A stretch of DNA of 64,000 bases from Climacteris rufus (taxonomy: Eukaryota; Chordata; Aves; Passeriformes; Climacteridae), in assembly GCA_013398175.1 (NCBI GenBank), contig VZRZ01007909.1, forward strand, positions 27,436 through 91,435, read 5' to 3'. The notes beneath the pieces are model-generated. The model ran no database searches, was not told the origin of the DNA, and saw only the letters and a list, made by a program, of their open reading frames with translations. The position numbers and the translations under genes were made by a program. How positions within the stretch are numbered: position 1 is the stretch's first letter; each line of letters starts with the position of its first letter. Of this stretch, positions 53,600 through 64,000 are shown one piece after another.

Positions 53600-56500
53600 A
53601 GCCACAGCCAAGGTTGGTTTAAACGTGGCACAAAGCACGTTGCTGCTCAGTTGGTGTATCTCTAATGTCTGCATCGAGCCCTGAAGTTAATTATTTTAGT
53701 GGCTCTTTTATGATAAAAGATGAATGAAGGTAATTGTAATATTTTGGTAACAGAGTTTCCGTTAAGGCAAACTTCCATCACCAACAGAAACAGAGGATCC
53801 CATCCTCATCCTGTGTCTACTGAACATGTGGTGCCTTTTGTATTTTGGTTATTTCCTTCAGTAAAGCTTTTTGGGTGCTCCAAGTCAGAAATTAACACTA
53901 ATTTTTAAACTATAAAAGCAGCTCTGACGCAACCTGGAGAGCTGAAGAACAGCATCAATGTGTCTGGGAGTTTAGTTTGATTTTTGTGGAGATCAGGCTG
54001 TGCTTTATGATTAGTCTCATACGTTTCTTGGTAATTACTTAGGTTAATTTTTAAATATAAATTGATATTAGTTTAATCTCCATTTGGATGCTGTTGGAAA
54101 GGAGCTCCAGTTTGGGTACAAGCCCAGCTGTGCCTTGCAAACGAGGAAAAGGAAAGGGATTGACAGCAGCTCTTGTTGCTCCCCAGCCCAGCTCTGCAGA
54201 TCTCCAACAGCCACAGTGCTTTCCTTGGACCAGCTTCTCTCCTTTTATTAGCTCCTAGCTGCTTTGCTGGGGAAGAAAATCAATGGAAACCGGATTTTTC
54301 AAAATATTTGTTTTGGTGTAAAACAAAGATAGCCCAAGAAAAGTACTTCAGGCAGAAATCTCATGACTGAAAAATTAGACCGGTAAGATTTTAAGACCAA
54401 GTTAAAAGTTATGGGTTTTCTTGGGTTTACTTTCTTTGGAAGCAACAGAAACCTACAAACTCTTTTTTGGTACAACAATGCTCAGGACCCTCGAGGGTCT
54501 CAGCATCACCTTCTGGCACGATTTCAGTCAGGAGATTTTTCGTAAATAGCATTAACTATTGCATTTAAATAATTTAGATTTCAAGACAGATACACAACTT
54601 GCACCACTGAGCTCTAAAAGGTTTAACAACTCAGACCTCTACAGTCTGAGCAGCAGAAGAGCTCCAATATTCCTGCTATGGCATGGGAGCAGGATATGGA
54701 AAGTTGGAAGGTCAATGGAAAAATGATGTGCCATAGGAACTCTATTTTGTTCCATTTTGAAATCACCAGGGGAGAATAAAGGGACTGAAGCCATGAGCAC
54801 AAACACAACCCCAAGCAGGGGGGTGCAGCACTCATGGAGCTGCTGGAGCTCTGGGTCTGAGGTGGGAATTGGGGAATTCTGCTTTGTTGGCCACTCCCAG
54901 CACTGTGCAAACCCCTTTACCTGGGCATTGCACAGGGACCAGATCAGCACCTGTAACGTGTCCCAGAGCCTGGAGGGAGCTGGGGAGCCCTCAGCTCAGC
55001 CAGACAAAGCTCAGTGTGTTCCTCAGTGCTGTCCAGACTCCAGGAAGGTGGGGATGTCCCAGGGCTGGGCACGCTGGACCGTGGCCACGGCTGGACTGCC
55101 CGGCCCTGACGTGGCTCTGCAGGACCAGTGTTGCCCAAAATCCCAAGGCAGCCTGGGGTGGACAAGGTCATCCTGCCAAATGCAGCAAACCAGGCTTTGT
55201 TGAGCTCCTTGTTCTTCCCTGCTCAAACCTTGTTTGCAGCTGAGGGAAGAAACCCCAACATTCCAACCTGGCTTACCCAAAACGCGGGAGGTCCTCGCCT
55301 CGGAGAAGAGGACAAGCCCAGGAGTCATTGTTCAAATAAATACTTGAAAACCTGGCTCTCTTTCTTCACCTCCACAAAAAGGAACAGTTCAACCCACAAA
55401 CTGAAGTTTCAGACTAACTTTTATAACGTATTTCTCCTCTGAAAGAGTTAAGCAGCATTTCTTTGCTCTTTGTGTGTGAAATACTTCAACTTTCGGAGTA
55501 ATCACAGTCAATGTCCAGACTAATTTTAAAGTATAATTTGTGGCTTTAGTATTTACAATGTTATTTCGATGAAACACAAAAATTATGATTGATGCAATAT
55601 TGTTTATGCCTGGTTTGAACTCCCAGATGTTACAAATTGAAGTACAGATATTCAGATTTTTCGCATCTTTTGGAATTTTAAACTGTGCCTATATAGAAAA
55701 ACATTTCTGCCTTCACAAGGCTCCTTCCCTGACTGATCTCCAGTTCATTGCAGGGTGATTTGGTTTTTACCTGACAGTAGAAGAAAGAAAGTGGCTTAAA
55801 GTAAATTCTGTATCATACTAAGGATTACTTTGCTTTCCAAGTAATATTATCCTGCAAGTCTATACAGTATAAACCACTATAGCAAAGGAATATTTATATA
55901 TGAATTATTTCCATACAAAAAGAAACTGATTTTTTCTATCAGTGTAACATTATTGTCCCACATACACAGGGCTGTTTGAAAAGGTGAAGCCTGGGGTACA
56001 ATGTGGGAGAGACCACTTGGATTAATGAAAAATAAAGAGCTGGAGGATGTTCATGGACCCTAACACGAGGCACAGCAACAATTTAAACAAAGATAAATAC
56101 AAATAAAAGTTCATATTGACTAGAAATATTACCTAATATATGCCATTTTGTAATAATGTATTAGTAATTAATGTAGCAATAATGAAAAAATGTAGTAATA
56201 ATGTAAAAATGTAGCAATAATTAAAAAAAAAGAAAAAAGGATTGGTTCAACCCTGTAAATATTTTAATATTTTAATATGAGCCCCTACAACATTTTCACA
56301 TTTTCCTGACTTATTTGTGAATGTTTCTATAAGATTGGATAAATTGTTCAACCTTTATTTTCCCTAGGAATAACATCTCCAGTAGTTTGAAATTGTGAGC
56401 TCTGCAACACTCCTCATGCAAACAAGAACTGGGCAAGGAGACAGCAGTGTCTTTTTTGGGAATGACTTCAGTGCATCCCCTCCAAAAGAAAACTGCTATG

Positions 56501-56870
56501 TGCTTTGTAGAGGAGAAAATACAAAATTCCTTCAGGTACAAACCTATTTGTAGCAGCATTCATCACATCCATTTTGAACAGACAGAAATGCAGAAGGACA
56601 TCTCCAGAGGCCAGGAAGAAGAAGAGCTCTGAGGGCACGAGAGCTGTTCCCAAGAGGCACCACCACAATCAGAAATAGGTGGCAAAGATAAAGCCAATTA
56701 AACACTGCTAAAAACTAGGAACATCCACCAGCTCTGATCCTTTCCAACAGACATCCATCCCCATCTGGAATTTATTGCCAGGATGCTCAGTGCTCCTCGC
56801 AGCTCCAGCAGTCCCCGGTTCACACCACGGAAGGGCCGAGGGCTCTGGGCAGTTCCCAGGGATGCAGCTA
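53600..56870. other. Intergenic stretch without recognised genes
   Basis: Unique AT-rich sequence alternates with a more GC-rich part at 54760-55330. It includes a perfect palindrome at 53705-53719, a PBX/HOX-like TGATTGAT at 55586-55593 and an A/T-rich ATGTA-type repeat at 56150-56235. No coding exon was recognised. Confidence 0.65.
56150..56235. repeat. Degenerate ATGTAGCAATAAT-type A/T-rich tandem repeat
   Basis: Four imperfect copies of an ATGTAG(C/T)AATAAT-like unit run into a poly-A/GA tract. Confidence 0.7.
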
Positions 56871-56879
56871 ATGTGTCAG

Positions 56880-57220
56880 ACTTGTAAAAGTGCTCTTAGT
56901 GCTGCAGCTCCATTTCGAGAAGGACGGAAACTCACTTTAAATACTTAAGGCTTTAATATCTAGTCCATTACTCGGCAGAAAGGTCTTGTAAAGAGTCAAT
57001 TATGGGATACTTCTGATTCGATCCACATGCAAGGGAAATCCGCTCCTTTGCCTTTAAACCTGGGGACTAAGTGTCCTGTTTAAATAATTAGTGACACTTT
57101 TTCTTTGATCAAATTGATTCACATTGTTATTCTTTTATGTTAATTTAAAACTTAATCCATGTAAAATCCAAGACAGATCTTAATCCATCATTCAGAGGGC
57201 TTTTACAAAAAGGCACTATC
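56880..57220. promoter_or_regulatory. Candidate distal enhancer with paired PITX-type sites
   Basis: This complex block contains the identical 10-mer CTTAATCCAT twice, at 57151-57160 and 57179-57188, 28 bp apart. TAATCC is the PITX/bicoid-class core. Nearby are AATTATGGG (56998-57006), TAATTAG (57085-57091) and TTTATG-type cores. It lies 24 kb beyond the TBX4 stop codon, on the side where a hindlimb enhancer (HLEB) is reported in mouse. Identity with HLEB is not established. Confidence 0.4.
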
Positions 57221-60200
57221 ATGAGATTGTCCAGAGAACACGACAGGTTAAAGACAGTAGTGAACCAAACTGAAGTGAAATGGTAAAATGCCCCTTTTTT
57301 TTTTTCTTTTTTGGGCCTTCTAAAAACCTGTGAATGACCAGCCCAGTTAATAGCAGTAGCAGGGTAAGCACTGCAACAATTTGGAAATAATTGTGAGTGG
57401 AGACACAAAGCTGGCAGCTGCTCTAGCACAAACCCCATTCTCCAGCATGTTTAATAATGAAGCCAAATTCTGGGCGTCTCCTGCTATTAAAAATGTGTTA
57501 ATAATGGAAAATATTTTAAAATAAACTGCAGTTACTTTTACTTATATTCTTGTTTTCTACTCAAAGCTTAGTTGCCCAGGTTACAGGGAAGTTACCAGCA
57601 ACAAAGTTGGAATGGTTTTCAGACAGAGCTTGTTAAGGTGCTCAGCCAGCAGAGTATGCAGGAGAAATAATACTCTCAATATTTATAATTTCATGTCCAT
57701 ACTTTGGTAAGATTCTATAAATGAGAGGCTGATAATAAAGTTACCTCTGTAAGTGCCTAAATATTTAAGTTTTCCCCAAGCCCATAAATTCAATAGGACT
57801 TGCCAACCCTTTACTTGCTGTACACTGTCAAATAATTTGAATTAGTATCTCTACACTGAGGTAAAAATTAGTTATAGTCTTAATAGAACATGATCTGATA
57901 ATTTCTGGGTATCAGTCACATTCTACCATAACCTTTCAGATGTTTGTATGTTTTCTGACAATGATCAAAAGGTTATGTTTTTAGACAACAGCACTGCTGC
58001 TCAATGACAAGCGAGGCACAATAATTACTTTGCTGAAATACTGCTGGATGGGTCTTCAAAACACTTGATTGAGGACTTAAACCCTCCAAGTGTCTTTCTA
58101 AAATATTACTGCAACATTGCAAAGGAAATAACAACAGAAAATATTCCAAAATAATTTAAAAAAAAATCAAGGCAAACAAGATGATTGTTTTGTTTATCTC
58201 CATAACAAAACCCTTGAGCAAAATTAAAGTCTCAAATGACTAATCGAATGTATTTGCTGCAAAATTCCCTCTTGGGGATGAACAGCTGGGTCTGGAGGAC
58301 CTCTGCTGTCCAGGGACTGTACAGCCACACGTTCCCAGCACCACCTCTGCTCAGCAGCCACAGGGAACAACCTTGCCTTCCCTTCAGAAATTCCTCTGGC
58401 TGTACAGTCACACCGAAATGTTAAAAATTATTTCATTTAGCATAATAAATTCAGTACTTCTGTAAGAGAGTGTCTTAGCCATCTATCATTTACAAAGTTA
58501 GAGACTGCTGTGAGAATTTCCATAGGAATATTTTGATTCACCTGCTTAAACTTGTGCACTGGTGATGAAACCTGGAGATTTGTGGATATTTTCTTTTCCC
58601 AATTTCAAATAGAGTGAAAAGAAATCTGCAGGTGACAGCAAAGCACTGAAGGTACAGCAGATTCAGTGTGGTCACAGCAAAGCACAGCAGCTCCAGCCTG
58701 GAGAGCTGCACACTGGTGAAAGCAGCTGGAGATAAAACCTTCACAAGGTTCCTTCTGCACAGGAACAATCTCCAGCCTCAAGGACCAATCCAAACACCCA
58801 AAAGGAGACAATGGCACCCAGGGCACCTCCCATGGCACAAACCCATCCAGATCCATCCACCACTGACTGTCACAGACACAAGTCCCTCTTATGTACAAGA
58901 GAAATACATAAGTTACAGCACAAATGTCAATAAGGAAAAGAATGCCTTGTTGTTGAAGCAAGGTGGCATTTTAGGGGGCATGAGAAAGGTAAGCATTTTA
59001 TTCTGCCCTTTGTGCTTTGGAGAAATTCCCCCCTCTGTACCTTCTGAGCCCTGGGCATGCAGAGTTCATACACACTCAACAGACCTGCATGTGCTACAGA
59101 TATATAAAAGCAGCTGGGGTATAGTCTAATCTTGCTTAAGCTACTAATTTTCTTTCTTAAGGAATAGATTTTATTTTTCAGGAAGAGCTGGGCAGTAGAA
59201 GGTTGCCCCAGCAGTGCTGTTTGGCTGTTGAATGCCATGTGAAGGGAGGCTGCCCAAGGCAGTGCTCTGTCCCCTCCCTTGGTGTCCTGCCCTTGACAAG
59301 TATTCTCCTTTTAGAGGTATTAAATCTTGGCACCATCCACTGCAGTTCCCACTTAAGCTGAAGTAAGTACATGTACAGAAGGGCTCTGTCAACATATCTG
59401 AGTGGAAAGATGTTTGGATTAACTAAGAAAACCTATTTCAAATCTCAGATAATAAAATGTCCTCCTAAATCCTAATTGCAACTTTCATCTGATGTCTTAG
59501 GCCCTGCCAGCAGCTGATGTGCCGATACAGATCAAGTGTTTAGTTTGATAAATGCGGCTTACGAGGGTCTTGGTATTGCTGACTGACAGAGTAGCTGAAT
59601 AGGATCCAGCCTTCTAAAGGTGATTATCTGCCTAAAGAAGGAAGAAGATGAGCACAGGACAACCTTGTTTGTCATTTTGTGCACTTAATCAGACAAAGCT
59701 CATAATGCTAAGAGCTTCTCTATACTATCAAAAATAAAACAAAAGCAGCTTTCAAATAAATTACACTACCATTTTACAGAGGGGGAAATCCAGAAGCATG
59801 CATGGGAGAATTATCTTTTAGTTGCTGTTTTCCAGCAGAAGAACTTATAACTGGAATATTAAATCATATTCCTAGAGACTTCTTAGACTGCTGAGGTTGG
59901 AGTTGGTTGTAGCCGGATCTCACTACACAGGACACATAAAGCAGCTTTCTTGTTTTAAACAATATATCCAGGTAGAAAGTCACTGGATAACAAGATCTGT
60001 CCTTTTAGTTTAAATTGTTATCTAAAAGAAATAGAAACACAATGTTCTTTGCAGGAAGATACAAGGCTGACAAGGCTCACTCACCCTTTGCTGTGCTGAG
60101 GTAACACCAGGGTTATGTGGTCATTGCTTTAGCTTTGAGTCTGTACAAAAAATAATAATAAAAGCAATCCTAGTGTAATGTGCCAGAGTGGTGTATTTCT

Positions 60201-63200
60201 CACTTATGGGTTTAATTTACAAAGCATTATGTTTAAAGAAGGTTAGTGAGCAGTGTCCTGTTACACCTTCCTTTCAACTTTGTTTTATATGACAAAGAAA
60301 AGAATAATTCACTGTCCTGAAGGTCTCTTGACTTTCAAGAGGGAAAATCTGAGAAGGGGAAACAAGAAAATTTACTCCTGGTTCTGCTTTAGGGTCAATA
60401 CAAAATCCACAGCTCTGTCACAAATTTCTATATGGTAAAATATCTGTGATGTTCACATTTCTTTACCAAAGAGCTTAAATTAAATTTAGTTTAATACAAC
60501 TATAAATACAAATGGAGTATTACAAATAATCATATTCAAAATACATACAAATAAACAGCATTTTCAATGGGGAGTACTCCACCATTTAAATGACAAAACA
60601 AAACCCCCAAACTGAAGAAACAAAAAAGGTGCCTAAACGACATCACTTTAATATTAGCATTTAAAAAATTTAAGGAATGAAAATCTCAGTTGAACTGCAT
60701 TCAATCCAGAACAAATTACACATTTAGAACTGCCAGTAAGTTGGTTTTGGTAACTGATGGCAACTAATGTTACTCTCATTTTTATCACAATGCAAGAGCA
60801 ACTGAATTCCTATTTCATATTGAAATAGGAAATCTGCACTTGTATACAGCAAATTATTATAAATATACTTCAAACAGCAAATTTTTAAGCAGCTAGTGGT
60901 CTAAATTCTAAAGTGAAGGGCATTTTCTCTAAAGGACAGGAGCAGTCCCACAGTGCAGCTGTGCCAGGGACAGCGTTCACACCAAGAACTGCACCTTTTG
61001 CTCACTGACTGATACCACAATAAACACATTTCAGTTCATAACACTTTACAGCTAATTATTTCCACTATCACTTATTCCTAATAATTTCATAGCTGAAAGG
61101 TTTTGATTATCAACTCTGTCACTGCAAACAATTTCCAAGTGTCTTGTAATCACACCTAATTCTCCATCTAAGTCATTAGAAGGATAAAGTTGTTATACTT
61201 ATAATGGTATTTGTCCTACTTTGAACATTACCAAACTGTTTTCTCTAATCCTTTAGGAAACACCATAATGAGGCTCATCTACTGGCTTCTACTAGTTAGG
61301 AAGGCAAACTAAAAGATTTAGCTCCTCAGTCTGTCTCTAAATCTTCTAAGTGAAAGATGATTTACAGTTAAGCTATGAAAAATGTGACCACTCTCAAGTC
61401 TGGAAAGTCTCAATCTGATTGCAGCAAACTTCAATCACGAGGAAAGATTGTGTCTCCCTCACTGCAGACTGGCTGACTTAGGGCATCAGCAGCTGGTGTG
61501 AAACATTCATTAACTTATAAAAGCTTTATAGACTTGTCTGAGCTTCTATTAGCTAAAAATGGGTAGGATTTTGCACTGAAACCACTGATCTGAAAGGTGA
61601 AGTTTACAGCTTCTGTGCTGGAGACCCAAACTGAGGTTTTTCAAAAAGGTTATAAAATCAAATAAAATAGAAATCGTTATTGTGAGAAAAAGCAGAATCA
61701 TCTCTATACATGAAGACAAACATTTACAGAAATTCAAAGAGAAGGTGGGGTGGTTCTCGTTATGATGAAGCCAAATACCCATCCTTTTGGAATTGAACCC
61801 AAAGGGTCTGAAGAACAAAACAGGAGAGGACTGACCTTACCATAAAACATTTATAAAGATGAGACTACATTTTGTTTAGAACTTAGAGCAAAAATTTCAT
61901 AACTAAATTCACAGTGAGCAAATCAGGAGGTGAGAAGGGGGATGGGACCTATGTAATTCAATTAAAATATAAATTTATTTGTACCAAGTTTTTGAAGGTT
62001 GATGCTTTTCTTTTGCCTTGTCAGAGACCCACTCTCCATCACACCCACTACACGCTCCATCCCCTGTTAATTGAGTCTTTATTCAGCATTCCCAAATAAG
62101 CTGGAATTCCAAACACAGCTCTGGACCCAGCACTGCCCAGTTAAGACACCACAGCTGATCCATACCAATAAAACTCAAATATCCAATAAACCAGTAGAAG
62201 CTGTTTTGTTGAACTGAAGTTTTCATTTCATAATTAAACCCTGTGCAGGACAAAAAAAGACAAAACTGAACCTGCAGCCAACTCAAAGGACAAGTCATGA
62301 CCAGAACTGAAGAGCTGAATTTAATATATGAAGGGCAATATTGACCAAAATACATACTTAAAGATATGGATTTTAGAAATCTGGGAAATATAAATGCTTT
62401 AAACTAAAAAAGCTGAGCAAATATGCAAATGACATTTCTGAATGTAAACTTGGTTTTCATCCTAAGAACCCCTCCTAATAGAATCAGAGAGGGCTATTTC
62501 CTTGCAAAAATATTGTTCTGTCTTAAAAATAAAGTTCTGTACACTAAGCAGGAATTTTATTACTAGTTTGATGGCCCAACAATAATCACCTCGGTGCATG
62601 AGCAGCTCTGCTCAGGCTGACACCACTGTGCCAAAGTTAAACCTCTGCTGCCTTCCCTTCCCAGAAAAAAAAAAGGAAAGAAAATAGAATGGCTAGAAAG
62701 AAAAGCAGAGTCTCAGAAAGAAAACCTAAATAGAATAGAGGTGAATGCACATTCAATTTATTTATTCACATAACTACTTGGAATAGCCACAAGTTCATCA
62801 TATCTAAATGAAAATTAAAGCAAAGATGAAAGCATACAAGTTTAGTGCCCATTTTGCCTTCCTCCTATGAAGATATTCCAACAGAAATCTGGGAGAGGAA
62901 TTGTTTTGATGGGCTGTTCAAAGGGCCCAGCATTGTGCAGTGCTGAGTGCTTTTCAGTGTGAAGAGCAATATAAGCACACCTGCTGAAACATTATTCTTC
63001 ATTCCATGTTTACTTGGGGAAGAAGGCTTTGGAGGCTGCAGGTCCTTGCTATGACAACACTGAAAAGGAAATTTGAAAAGGTTCTTTCAGGGGTCCCTTT
63101 TCAACGAGCAGCACTGCACTGCTCAGCTGCTCTGGGCTTTTGGCTCTTGTGCTCTGCTCACCCCAGGAGCTGCTCTTTGCAATTTGCTGTTCAGAGAAGC

Positions 63201-63982
63201 TGGGAAAAGGTTCCTTTAACTAAAGATCAAATGGAAGCATCTTCTGTGGCACTGGGTGGAACCCCAAACTGGAAGCTGTTCAATATTATCATTATCATTG
63301 TTTCATTGCTTTAGCACGTTGATGTAATAAATTGTCTATGAACCCTTTATCAGACACAGCAAAGCCCCTCCAGTGCTCAGGTTTTATTTCTCTGAATGCA
63401 GCACTGACAGTCCCAGCCCAGGCTGATGGTGACTCAGGCAGAGGAAAATGAACAGCACAAACTGCCCAGGGAGCTGTGAATTGCTCATTTGTTCTAAAGA
63501 ATATATCCCAAGTTTGCTTTGAACTTCCCTGAGCTGTGAATGTGACCAGGTAGAACGTGAGAAAGGGGAGAAAGAGCAAACAAATCCCATTTTCTGCCTT
63601 ACAGCTCCATTGTCCTCAACGGTGCTTTTTCTCCCACCTTTGTATGGGAAATAATCACAGTATTAAGGAGAAGTTCTTGATGTTATGAAAAGTTTTGATC
63701 CACAGCCCAATTCTCATCACAGCATTGCCAGTCCATCCACAGCACACACCAATAAGTGATTTGCATTTATTTTATAAATATTCCTACAGTAGTTCAGATT
63801 TTTAGGGGGCAAAAAAGTATTCTGACAAATGGTAGACAATATTACTGTTCTGAGTAAGAAATCCAATGAAAAATTACTGTCAAATAATATATGCAGAAGT
63901 TGCCCATGTATTTGCCACAGACTCAATTTTGCCTCTCCTATCTCTGATAAAACAAATTATTCACACAATGTTCAGAGAGAAG
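57220..63982. other. Intergenic stretch without recognised genes
   Basis: The sequence is AT-rich and largely unique. No coding exon of BRIP1 or any other gene was recognised on either strand. The right part, to the window edge, shows no element I can name. Confidence 0.65.
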
Positions 63983-64000
63983 AATATATATATATACATA
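63983..64000. repeat. AT microsatellite at the window edge
   Basis: A run of TA dinucleotides is cut by the end of the window. Confidence 0.8.

Larger units (their letters stand above)
46320..53600. other. Intergenic stretch without recognised genes
   Basis: The sequence is unique and moderately AT-rich, with a TATA/CATA microsatellite at 47207-47231 and a short tandem duplication at 48152-48200. Open frames on both strands are short and unlike known proteins. Confidence 0.7.

Noticed and set aside
46750..61157. Two perfect T-box half-sites TCACACCT at 46750-46757 and 61150-61157
   Set aside because: About two such octamers are expected by chance in 64 kb counting both strands, and they are 14 kb apart.
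35000..64000. Exons of BRIP1, the expected downstream neighbour on the minus strand
   Set aside because: I looked for its helicase motifs and recognised none. The gene probably begins beyond the window. A translated search would settle this.

Overview
The window is vertebrate nuclear DNA, most likely from a bird. It carries one confidently identifiable protein gene, TBX4, a T-box transcription factor of the hindlimb and lung programme, on the + strand. The eight coding exons run from 1622 to 32854, and every junction has a GT donor and an AG acceptor with matching phase. Joined, they give a 541-residue protein without an internal stop. The compact introns and the CR1-like LINE tails (clearest at 33961-34057 and 23041-23095) fit an avian genome. 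The species cannot be named from this window.

Layout. 1-2180 is a CpG island holding the TBX4 5' region and the first coding exon, whose ATG lies 3 nt after an acceptor-like site. 2604-15056 is a 12.5-kb intron inside the T-box. It holds AT-rich, homeodomain-motif-rich blocks that look like enhancer candidates, and a 21-copy, 32-bp GC-rich minisatellite at 5983-6654. 15057-32854 holds coding exons 3-8, separated by one more large intron (16982-27538) and five smaller ones in total across the gene. 32855 to about 34932 is 3' UTR or immediate flank, with several poly(A) signals, a CR1 tail and a 264-base N gap inside an AT repeat.

From about 35 kb to the end I found no coding exon on either strand. 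This looks like a regulatory gene desert downstream of TBX4. In other vertebrates TBX2 lies upstream and BRIP1 downstream, and I recognise neither here. A published hindlimb enhancer (HLEB) lies downstream of the Tbx4 coding exons in mouse. The block at 56880-57220, with two identical PITX-type 10-mers, is the segment here I would test first, but that link is inference. A strong minus-strand poly(A)-like end at 35.06 kb suggests a possible convergent transcript.

No new protein-based or defence-type system is visible. The interest lies in non-coding structure: the minisatellite with alternating quadruplex-forming units, the PITX-motif clusters, and a recurring old dispersed motif at 39.0, 42.9 and 46.3 kb. 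Conservation could not be computed, so all enhancer calls rest on composition and motifs only.
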